NCBI GenBank assembly: GCA_012032065.1 | Contig: JAAURV010000142.1 | Coordinates: 1 to 7,637 of the forward strand | DNA from: Hyphomicrobiales bacterium | Lineage (GTDB): Bacteria; Pseudomonadota; Alphaproteobacteria; Rhizobiales; Aestuariivirgaceae | DNA: 7,637 nucleotides | Direction: 5' to 3' | In this document: piece by piece, positions 1 through 5,372 of the stretch | How positions within the stretch are numbered: the stretch's first letter is position 1 | Layout: the number at the start of each line of letters is the position of its first letter | Translations under genes and position numbers: made by a program | The notes under the pieces: model-generated | Told to the model about the DNA's origin: nothing | The model's input: the letters and a program-made list of their open reading frames with translations, nothing else | Database searches by the model: none

Positions 1-76
1 TCGCCGCCACCACGTCCGGGCTGAGGATCGAGCCGCGGATCGCCTCGCGGTCGATGGCGAGGTTGAGCGCCTTGCG
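1..76 (-). other. Fragment resembling an ABC-transporter substrate-binding protein, fused in frame to ung
   Basis: Residues 60-84 of the minus-strand frame read RKALNLAIDREAI and continue to the window edge. This matches the conserved helix of family-5 (oligopeptide/dipeptide) periplasmic substrate-binding proteins, usually of the form V-R-x-A-L-N-x-A-I-D-R-x-A-I, normally found well inside a protein of about 500 residues. Both families can carry D-V-R-V at this point (Ung: D-V-R-V before V-I-L-G; binding protein: D-V-R-V before R-x-A-L-N), so a short shared nucleotide stretch around 77-91 could have joined them. About 25 residues are visible, so the family call is moderate. It should not be read as a domain fusion without independent confirmation. 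Confidence 0.55.
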
Positions 77-253
77 CACGCGCACATCGTCGAGCGGCGT
101 TGCGTCGAGGGCGTGAAACCATTCCGCCCCTTTGGGGAAGATGCGTTTGCCGGCATCCCGTTCCGCCACCAGAAACGACTTCAACGCCGCCATGTAGGGG
201 GCGTCGAATTCCGCCTGCAGCGGTTTCAGCCAGCTTTCGTGCAGGTTCACCAT
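1..253 (-). CDS. ung: Uracil-DNA glycosylase N-terminus (partial, chimeric frame running off the window edge)
   Basis: Family-1 uracil-DNA glycosylase removes uracil from DNA in base-excision repair in the cytoplasm. Read from ATG at 253, residues 1-59 match the Ung N-terminus: LHESWLKPL, then F-D-A-P-Y (16-20), L-K-S-F-L (24-28), G-K-R-I-F-P (35-40), W-F-H-A-L (45-49) and TPLDDVRV (52-59). In real Ung the next residues are the strand V-I-L followed by catalytic GQDPYH. Here they are replaced by RKALNLAIDRE, which belongs to another family (next entry), so no catalytic residue is present. The start is uncertain: ATG 253 has no clear Shine-Dalgarno sequence, while an in-frame GTG at 299-301 lies just after a GGGG (306-309 on the plus strand as CCCC) and would add 16 residues. 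The gene diverges from the lipid kinase across about 100 bases holding only weak promoter-like hexamers. Identification of the Ung part is firm; whether this chimera exists in a cell is doubtful. Confidence 0.8.
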   Translation of the reverse strand, partial: MVNLHESWLKPLQAEFDAPYMAALKSFLVAERDAGKRIFPKGAEWFHALDATPLDDVRVRKALNLAIDREAIRGSILSPDVVAA

Positions 254-351
254 CGGAACAGTTGAAGACTGCTGCTTCCGAAACGCAAGCGCGGCCGCCA
301 CTTATCCCCATATGCCTTGAATCGCCCAATGAGATACATAGATGGCGAAGC

Positions 352-357
352 AGAGGA
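352..357 (+). promoter_or_regulatory. Ribosome binding site of the lipid kinase gene
   Basis: AGAGGA lies three bases before the ATG at 361. It selects this start over the longer open frame, which stays open back to 100 but runs antisense through the ung segment and encodes nothing recognisable there. A TTGAAT hexamer at 317-322 could be a -35 element, but no good -10 follows at the usual distance, so no promoter is called. Confidence 0.6.
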
Positions 358-360
358 ACC

Positions 361-1362
361 ATGGCCAGCCGCAAATCATCAACGCGACGATCTCCGAAAG
401 CGAACCGCGGCGCGCCCAGGCCCTCGCGCGCACTGGTGCTGGTCAATCGGAAGTCCGGAACGGTTCGCTCGCGCGGCGCCGAGGCGGTGAAGGCGCTCGT
501 GGAAGAGAGGCTTGGCAAGGCATTCTCGCGGCTTGACGTCGAACTCATCGAAGGAGACGCCACGCGGCGGATCGAACGCGCGCGAGACTCGGGCGAGTAC
601 GATGTCATCATCGCCGGCGGCGGCGACGGCACGATCTCCTCCGCGGCGGGATTGCTTTCGGGCACGAGCATTATCCTCGGCGCGTTGCCGCTCGGCACGA
701 TGAACCTGTTCGTACAGGCGCTTGGCTTTTCTTCGAGGCTCGATGAGGCGCTTGACCAGCTTTCCGCCGCGCATATCGAGGAGATCGATGTCGGCACCGT
801 CAATGGCCGCGTGTTTCTGCATCAGGTGTCGTTTGGCCTCCAGCCGCGCATGGCGAGAATCCGCGAGCGCATCGGATACAGCTCGCGGCTGACCAAGATG
901 CTGACGGGTTTCCGGGCGCTGCTGATCGTCGCGGCCAATCCGAAGTCGGTGCGCGTCGACGTCGATGCCGATGGCAAGGCCCAGCGAGTGAAGGCGCCGC
1001 TGCTGATTGTCAGCAACAACCCTTTGGGCGCGCAGAGCAATGTTTCGCTGCCGCGGACACTCAGCAGCGGGCAGCTTGGCTACTACATCCTTTCGGAGTT
1101 CTCGCTTCGCATGCTGTTCCGCCTGGCACGGGATTATCTCGCCAACCGGATCGACGCGAACGAGGCAATCGAGAAGCACACCGCCATGGCGCTCACAATC
1201 CGGAAACGTTCGCGCAGCCATTCGCCACGGCGGAGAAAGCGGAAGCTTCTGAGTTCCATCGATGGCGAAATCGTGCATCTCGACAATCCGGTGAGCTTCG
1301 CGATAAGCCCGGCGAGCCTTCGCGTGATGTCGCACGCGTCGCGCGCCAAGGCGTCAAGCTGA
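361..1362 (+). CDS. Diacylglycerol kinase family lipid kinase
   Basis: A 333-residue protein of the DAGK/sphingosine kinase/YegS-type superfamily, soluble enzymes that transfer phosphate from a nucleotide to a lipid such as diacylglycerol at the membrane surface. The nucleotide-binding signature GGGDGT is at residues 86-91, after strand DVIIA. LPLGTMNLFVQALG (109-122) matches the family's L-P-x-G-T-x-N-x-F-x-x-x-L-G motif, NRKSGT (29-34) is the usual N-x-x-S-G strand end, and SNNPLGAQ (218-225) and SIDGEIV (299-305) fit the C-terminal beta-sandwich domain. No membrane segment is evident. Odd points are a basic N-terminal tail (residues 4-23, eight Arg/Lys) and a very basic Ser/Arg-rich stretch (281-295, ten Arg/Lys) before the SIDGE strand; both could favour binding to anionic lipid. 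The ATG at 361 follows AGAGGA. The tam gene starts 9 bases after the stop, so the two are probably co-transcribed. The exact lipid substrate cannot be told from sequence. Confidence 0.9.
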   Translation: MASRKSSTRRSPKANRGAPRPSRALVLVNRKSGTVRSRGAEAVKALVEERLGKAFSRLDVELIEGDATRRIERARDSGEYDVIIAGGGDGTISSAAGLLSGTSIILGALPLGTMNLFVQALGFSSRLDEALDQLSAAHIEEIDVGTVNGRVFLHQVSFGLQPRMARIRERIGYSSRLTKMLTGFRALLIVAANPKSVRVDVDADGKAQRVKAPLLIVSNNPLGAQSNVSLPRTLSSGQLGYYILSEFSLRMLFRLARDYLANRIDANEAIEKHTAMALTIRKRSRSHSPRRRKRKLLSSIDGEIVHLDNPVSFAISPASLRVMSHASRAKASS

Positions 1363-1371
1363 GCAGGGGCC

Positions 1372-2142
1372 ATGCCTGATTGGAGACCGGCCGAATACCT
1401 TGCCTTTGCCAATGAGCGGGCACGGCCCGCGCTCGATCTCATCTCGCGCATTCCGGTTCGCGATCCGAAGATCGTCTGCGATCTCGGCTGTGGCCCCGGA
1501 AATTCCACGGCGTTGCTCCGCGCTGCGTTTCCTGGCGCGCGCATTACTGGCGCCGACAATTCGCCGGCGATGCTCTCCCAGGCACGGGCTGCGTTGCCCG
1601 AGGCTCGATTCATTGAAGCGGATGTGGCGTCTTTCGTGCCGCAGCCCGAGGCCGATCTGATCTTCGCCAATGCCGTCTTCCAGTGGGTGCCCGATCATCC
1701 CTCTGTCTTGGCGCGGCTTCTTGCGGGGCTTAGGCCCGGTGGGGTTCTTGCTGTTCAAATGCCGGATAATCTCGGCGAACCGAGCCACTCTCTGATGCAA
1801 GAGGCGGCGGAGCAGGGGCCGTGGCGCGACATTCTCAAGGCTTCATCGGGCGCGCGCTCGGACATCTTGCCGCCAACAGGTTACTACGATCTCTTGCGCC
1901 CTCTCTGTTCGGTTCTCGATATCTGGCATTCGATCTACAATCACCCCGTCCAAGGCATTCAAGGAATTGTGGATTTTGTGGCCTCGACAGGGTTGCGTCC
2001 ATACCTCGATCGGCTCGCTGATGATCAGCGAGCGGACTATCTCGACGCCTATAAGGCCAGCCTCGCCGCTCACTATCCCGTGGCTCGGGACGGAAAGGTG
2101 TTGTTCCGCTTTCCGCGGCTCTTCATTCTTGCCGTGAAGTGA
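1372..2142 (+). CDS. tam: Trans-aconitate 2-methyltransferase
   Basis: A 256-residue cytoplasmic SAM-dependent methyltransferase that methylates trans-aconitate, a spontaneous isomer of the TCA intermediate cis-aconitate and an aconitase inhibitor. Length and motifs follow E. coli Tam closely. The N-terminal DW-P-YL-FA-ER pattern (3-16) is present, followed by SAM motif I DLGCGPGNSTALL (37-49), ITGADNSPAML (58-68, with the acidic residue after the second strand), LIFANAVFQW (96-105), GVLAVQMPDN (124-133) with EPSH (136-139), TGLRPYL (206-212) and the C-terminal FPRLFI (247-252). The several Tam-specific motifs outside the Rossmann core make this much firmer than a general methyltransferase call. 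The AGGGG at 1365-1369 is placed correctly for ATG 1372. It sits 9 bases after the lipid kinase stop and probably shares its promoter. It ends 3 bases from the stop of the convergent MlaC-like gene, with no terminator hairpin visible between them. Confidence 0.93.
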   Translation: MPDWRPAEYLAFANERARPALDLISRIPVRDPKIVCDLGCGPGNSTALLRAAFPGARITGADNSPAMLSQARAALPEARFIEADVASFVPQPEADLIFANAVFQWVPDHPSVLARLLAGLRPGGVLAVQMPDNLGEPSHSLMQEAAEQGPWRDILKASSGARSDILPPTGYYDLLRPLCSVLDIWHSIYNHPVQGIQGIVDFVASTGLRPYLDRLADDQRADYLDAYKASLAAHYPVARDGKVLFRFPRLFILAVK

Positions 2143-2145
2143 AAT

Positions 2146-2697
2146 TTATCCGCGCAGATAATTGAACAGCGCGTCGATGTCGCCGCCATTCTTGCGCAGC
2201 ACACTCGCGAAAGTGGTTCGCAACTGCTGCGCCAGCCACACTGACGACACGCTCACATCGCGGACACGATATCCGCCGCGGGTCTTGTACAGCTTGAACA
2301 CGAGTTTCTGCCCGCCCGATAGCCGGGTATTGACGGTCAGGGCCTTTGCCGAGCCGCTGCAGCTTACAACGCTGATGCCGGACGCGCGGAAGCGCCCGGC
2401 ATTTTTCGCCAGCACCTTGCCAATGAAGGCGCGGGTGAGCGCCACATACTCGGCCTGCCGGGATTTCGGCAGGCTGGATCTGTTGGCTCCAAGCGCGAAG
2501 AGCGCGATGGCATTGAGGTCCGCGTAACGTGACGCCGCGCCCGAAAATGCCGCGGCGGAACGGCTTCTTGCGGCGCCCATAAAGGCCTTGCCCGCGTCTG
2601 TGACGAAACCTTCCGCCTCGCATGCGGCATGGCTTGCGCTTGTGGCGCCCATCGCCAGCAATGCCGAAAACAGCAAAGCACTCAGATGTTTGATCAT
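2146..2697 (-). CDS. MlaC/Ttg2-family periplasmic phospholipid-binding protein
   Basis: A 183-residue exported protein of the MlaC (toluene tolerance Ttg2D) family. Family members bind phospholipid in the periplasm and shuttle it between outer and inner membrane. A clear signal peptide is visible: MIK, hydrophobic residues 5-18, and cleavage likely after S-H-A (24). The C-terminal half carries the family pattern: strand KLVFKLYKT (131-139), YRVRDVSVSSVWLAQQLRTT (143-162), then F-x-x-x-L-R-K-N-G-G-D (163-173) and a closing leucine-rich helix. Two cysteines remain after cleavage (26 and 113) and could form a disulfide. I chose ATG 2697 because it follows GAGGGG by nine bases and gives a standard signal peptide; ATG 2727 would add ten residues without a better ribosome site. 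No MlaFEDB transporter genes are adjacent. HpnM, the hopanoid-associated member of the same family, is an alternative identity that sequence alone does not exclude. Confidence 0.8.
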   Translation of the reverse strand: MIKHLSALLFSALLAMGATSASHAACEAEGFVTDAGKAFMGAARSRSAAAFSGAASRYADLNAIALFALGANRSSLPKSRQAEYVALTRAFIGKVLAKNAGRFRASGISVVSCSGSAKALTVNTRLSGGQKLVFKLYKTRGGYRVRDVSVSSVWLAQQLRTTFASVLRKNGGDIDALFNYLRG

Positions 2698-2761
2698 GGC
2701 ACGGAGCCCCTCGCACGCCAGCTTCATCTATCGCCGAACACCCCCACGAGTCGCAACGCTA

Positions 2762-2778
2762 CATTTTGACTCATTTTG
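2762..2778. repeat. Two CATTTTG direct repeats one helical turn apart in a divergent promoter region
   Basis: CATTTTG occurs at 2762-2768 and again at 2772-2778, ten bases start to start. The pair lies between the MlaC-like gene (minus) and the protease (plus). The ten-base period would put both copies on one face of the helix, as expected of a tandem operator. TTGACT (2766-2771) inside the pair could be a -35, but no convincing -10 follows at 16-18 bases. The rest of this roughly 145-base intergenic stretch shows only the protease ribosome site, GGGGA at 2830-2834. Confidence 0.3.
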
Positions 2779-2841
2779 GTGACAGCATGGAAACGGGCGG
2801 ATGGTACATAGCACAAAGATTCGCGGCTTGGGGAAATTTGC

Positions 2842-4239
2842 ATGCCTGCCAGTTGGACTGAACAGCAGATTACCGACAATTTACTGCGCGCCGGCGTGTC
2901 CTGGACCACGCCAACGGTGACTTACGGTTTCCCCTCATCCGCGCCTTCATGGGCTGCCTCGGGCGAAGGCCCGGGATTTTCGGCATTTGCCGAATCTCAG
3001 AAAGTTGCGGCGCGGCTCGCCATGTCGCTGTGGGATGACCTTGCGGCCGTCGATTTCGCCGAGTCGGCCGGCGCCACGCAAATTACCTTTCAGAACACCA
3101 CGACCGATATCGGTTATGCCCACGCCTATTACCCCGGCGGCTGGAGCGGGGCAGGATCGATCTGGCTCAATCCGACCTACAACTCGACTTACGGCACCAA
3201 CGATCTCGTAACTCCCACCGTCGGCAAGTGGGGCTTCAACACCTACGTGCACGAGATTGGCCATGCGCTGGGCCTCGACCATCCGAACGACTATCCTCCG
3301 GGAGCAACATACGCAGCCAACGCGCTCTATCAGCAGGACTCTATTCAATACACGGTGATGTCCTATTTCAGCGCCTCGAACACCGGCGCCGATTGGATTG
3401 CCGCGAACAACCAGTCCTACTCGCCTCAGACGCCAATGCTGCACGATGTGCTGGCGATCCAGGCGCTCTATGGCGTCGAAACCACCACGCGGACAGGCAA
3501 CACGATTTACGGCTTCGGCTCGAATGCCGACCGGAGCGTCTATAACTTCGCCGCGAATGCCCATCCGGTGCTGACGATCTGGGACGCGGGCGGGATCGAC
3601 ACCCTGAATCTCTCGGGCTTTTCGACAGCTTCGCGCATCAATCTCAATGCCGGCGCTTACTCCGACTGCGATGGCATGACCATGAACATTGCCATCGCCT
3701 TCAATTGCTTCATCGAAAACGCCACGGGCGGCTCGGGCAATGACACGATCACCGGCAACGCGCTCGCCAACCTGTTGAAGGCAAATGCCGGCAACGACAC
3801 GATCCTTGGCGGGGATGGCAACGATATACTCGACGGCGGAACAGGCAGCGACAGCCTGCAAGGCGGCAACGGGATCGACACCGCGGACTACCGCTTCGGC
3901 GTCGCGGTCGACATCAACCTCGTGACCGGCACGTTCACCGGAGGCGCTTCCGGCGACAGCTTCGTCTCGATCGAGCGCTATTTTGGATCGAACAGCGGGA
4001 ACGATTACTTCACCGGCGGAAACGCAAGCGAGTACCTCTACGGATTGATCGGCCAACGACACTTTCAACGGCAGCCTCGGCAAGGACTATCTCTATGGCG
4101 GAGCGGGAGCCGACAGCTTCGTATACGGAGCCGCCACCCACGCCGGCAACGGATCGCTTCGGGACCGCATCGCGGACTTCATCGTCAATCAGGACAAGCT
4201 CGTCTTCACCGCCATCGACGCCGTCAGCGGCGGCGGTGA
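2842..4239 (+). CDS. Serralysin-type M10 zinc metalloprotease with RTX repeats, frameshifted near its C-terminus
   Basis: A secreted calcium-dependent protease of the serralysin family (peptidase M10B). The zinc site HEIGHALGLDH (137-147) gives ligands H137, H141, H147 and catalytic E138; the Met-turn VMSY (172-175) follows, with Y175 placed as the serralysin tyrosine. N-terminal residues 12-110 contain the family pattern (LW-DLAAVDF, ITFQN, HAYYP). A linker, TPMLHDVLAIQALYG (197-211), leads to the M10 C-terminal domain and RTX repeats (about 296-346). No Sec signal peptide is present, as expected for type I secretion. Up to Gly404 (codon 4051-4053) all is normal. Then the frame continues into unrelated Arg/Gln/His-rich residues to a stop at 4237-4239. 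The proper C-terminus is intact one base later (see 4055-4417); removing one C around 4053-4054 would restore a 524-residue protein. Cys276 and Cys289 are unusual for an RTX protein. GGGGA at 2830-2834 supports ATG 2842. No ABC exporter or protease inhibitor gene is nearby. Confidence 0.88.
   Translation: MPASWTEQQITDNLLRAGVSWTTPTVTYGFPSSAPSWAASGEGPGFSAFAESQKVAARLAMSLWDDLAAVDFAESAGATQITFQNTTTDIGYAHAYYPGGWSGAGSIWLNPTYNSTYGTNDLVTPTVGKWGFNTYVHEIGHALGLDHPNDYPPGATYAANALYQQDSIQYTVMSYFSASNTGADWIAANNQSYSPQTPMLHDVLAIQALYGVETTTRTGNTIYGFGSNADRSVYNFAANAHPVLTIWDAGGIDTLNLSGFSTASRINLNAGAYSDCDGMTMNIAIAFNCFIENATGGSGNDTITGNALANLLKANAGNDTILGGDGNDILDGGTGSDSLQGGNGIDTADYRFGVAVDINLVTGTFTGGASGDSFVSIERYFGSNSGNDYFTGGNASEYLYGLIGQRHFQRQPRQGLSLWRSGSRQLRIRSRHPRRQRIASGPHRGLHRQSGQARLHRHRRRQRRR
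3727..3879 (+). repeat. RTX calcium-binding nonapeptide repeats within the protease
   Basis: Residues 296-346 of the protease contain GGSGNDTIT, NAGNDTILG, GDGNDILDG, GTGSDSLQG and GNGID. These follow the GGxGxDxUx pattern that winds into a calcium-binding parallel beta-roll and helps folding after type I export. A non-repeat insertion with A-L-A-N-L-L (307-312) separates the first copy from the second, as is common. Further copies, NDTFNGSLG and KDYLYGGAGAD, lie beyond the frame slip in the shifted frame from 4055. Confidence 0.85.
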
Positions 4240-4417
4240 CGATGCATTCTCGTTCATCGGCAGCGACGCCTTTGGCGGGGTTGCCGGCCAGTTGCACTTC
4301 GTTCAGTCCGGAACGATCACCCTGATCGAAGGCGATCTGGACGGCAACCGCGTGGCGGACTTTCAGGTCGAGCTGACCGGACTGCTGGCGCTCACCGCCA
4401 ACGATTTCCTGCTTTAG
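4055..4417 (+). pseudogene. Displaced C-terminus of the serralysin-type protease (secretion domain), out of frame with the main ORF
   Basis: From 4055 in the frame one base ahead of the main ORF, 120 codons read without a stop to TAG 4415-4417. They begin NDTFNGSLGKDYLYGGAGAD, which continues the RTX repeats exactly where the main frame stops making sense. Then come RDRIADF, DKLVFTAIDA, FSFIGSDAFGGVAGQLHF, a G-D-L-D-G-N-R-V-A-D-F stretch and the terminal ANDFLL. This is the standard M10 serralysin C-terminal domain, ending in the hydrophobic tail after an acidic residue that type I exporters recognise. No start codon or ribosome site serves this segment, so without a frame correction it is not translated and the protease would not be exported. 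Absence of other damage argues for a recent mutation or a base-calling error at 4051-4057. Confidence 0.88.
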
Positions 4418-5325
4418 TCCTGAGCCGATCCCTTGATCCGCGCCTGGCGCAGGTGAAGCTTGCGCGACGCACCTCCATTGGGCGCCAAATCGTAGGTGCG
4501 CTTGCGCAGTTCCATGATCAGCTCGTTCCGGTCTTCCAGGTGCCCGATCTCGGAGTAGGGAATGGGTTTACCCACGACGACATTGAGTTCGGTGCCGATC
4601 CTGCGCGCGGTTTCGCGGAAGACGAGCGAGAGGCGTAGCGTCAAGCTCATGTGGCTGACGAGTTGGAACAAGCGGCTGTTCTGGCCATCGAAATAGACCG
4701 GCACCACGGTTGCCTTCGACATGCGGATGAGCTTGGCGGTGAAGCGCGCCCAAGGCAGATCGACGGCGGGTCCTCTAAAGGCGCGCTCCGACGTTGACAC
4801 GCCTCCTCCCGGGAATATCCCCACCGCACCGCCCTCTCGCAGCCAGCTTTGCGCGGAGAGGCGAGACTTGACGTTGGTTTCCCGCGCTTCACGGGTGGGT
4901 GCAAAGGCAACGGGCAGAAGATTGGCGGTTGCCTCAGGCGCTTGGCACAACACGTCGTTGGCCAGCACTTTCACGTCGGGCCGCACCTGCATCGCGAGCC
5001 AGGTCAGCGTGATGCCATCGAGCACGCCATAGGGATGATTGGAGATGAACAACACTGGCCCGGTTTTGGGAGTCGCTTCAAGCGCTTGATGGCCGTAGTT
5101 GACCCGCAGCTTCAGCAGGCGGATGGCGGCTTCGAAGAAACTCTCGCCTTCGCGCGGGCTCTTCTGATGCAGATCGTAAAGACGCTTCAGCTTGTGCTGG
5201 CCGCCGAACTTCTCGATGGTCTTGATGACCGCGCGCTGCAAGGGCGGCTGATCGGCGGTCGAATAGGAGAAACGAATCTTGCGCGGCGTGAAATGAGGAC
5301 TTTGAGCCGGGCTTGGCATTTTCAT
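4414..5325 (-). CDS. PlsC-like lysophospholipid acyltransferase family protein
   Basis: A 303-residue member of the LPLAT/PlsC superfamily, which transfers an acyl chain from acyl-ACP or acyl-CoA to a lyso-lipid at the inner membrane. Motif I is present as NHPYGVLDG (96-104), with five residues between His and Asp instead of the four of classical NHX4D. Motif III is FPGGGVST (171-178) in place of FPEGTRS, with Gly where Glu is usual. VVPVYFDGQNSRLFQL (207-222) resembles motif IV, and GKPIPYSEI (252-260) is the usual strand after it. These variants recall the HPFGALDG-type subgroup often annotated as putative hemolysin or OlsA-like, so the acceptor may be lyso-ornithine lipid rather than lysophosphatidate. 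No strong membrane segment is visible. Of three clustered ATGs (5331, 5325, 5319) I chose 5325 because AGGGA lies five bases upstream; 5331 has AGGG touching the start codon. Its stop overlaps the protease stop, and its start lies in a hairpin. Confidence 0.85.
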   Translation of the reverse strand: MKMPSPAQSPHFTPRKIRFSYSTADQPPLQRAVIKTIEKFGGQHKLKRLYDLHQKSPREGESFFEAAIRLLKLRVNYGHQALEATPKTGPVLFISNHPYGVLDGITLTWLAMQVRPDVKVLANDVLCQAPEATANLLPVAFAPTREARETNVKSRLSAQSWLREGGAVGIFPGGGVSTSERAFRGPAVDLPWARFTAKLIRMSKATVVPVYFDGQNSRLFQLVSHMSLTLRLSLVFRETARRIGTELNVVVGKPIPYSEIGHLEDRNELIMELRKRTYDLAPNGGASRKLHLRQARIKGSAQD

Positions 5326-5345
5326 AGGCATCCCTATAGCCTATG
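5323..5345 (-). promoter_or_regulatory. Inverted repeat spanning the acyltransferase ribosome site and start codon
   Basis: CATAGGC at 5323-5329 and GCCTATG at 5339-5345 are perfect 7-base inverted arms around a 9-base centre. In the minus-strand transcript the loop reads UAUAGGGAU and contains the AGGGA ribosome site, while the 3' arm ends in the AUG at 5325. The element also lies in the gap of about 47 bases between the acyltransferase and the glutathione transferase, so it could instead be a DNA operator for both. The TATAGG in its centre could also be a -10 hexamer for the minus strand (TTGCTG 16 bases upstream). The symmetry is certain; its function is inference. Confidence 0.4.
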
Positions 5346-5372
5346 GCCACAGTGCAGCAATAGGACGACAGC

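Noticed and set aside
100..360. 87-codon N-terminal extension of the lipid kinase
   Set aside because: Pro/Arg-rich, antisense to the ung segment, and the ribosome site AGAGGA sits before ATG 361, where family similarity begins soon after.
379..1335. 318-codon minus-strand open frame opposite the lipid kinase
   Set aside because: It is a shadow of the high-GC kinase gene: low-complexity, Arg/His-rich, with no family motif, while the plus strand has clear kinase motifs.
2766..2810. Sigma70 promoter for the protease using TTGACT (2766-2771)
   Set aside because: No acceptable -10 at 16-18 bases; TACATA at 2805-2810 is too far from it, so I did not call a promoter.
2947..4083. 378-codon minus-strand open frame opposite the protease
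   Set aside because: Antisense to well-conserved catalytic and RTX codons; the Val/Arg/Gly-rich product arises from reversing G-G-N-D repeats.
4095..4325. 76-codon plus-strand ORF inside the protease C-terminal region
   Set aside because: It is in the third frame, matching neither the protease main frame nor the shifted frame that carries the conserved C-terminal domain.
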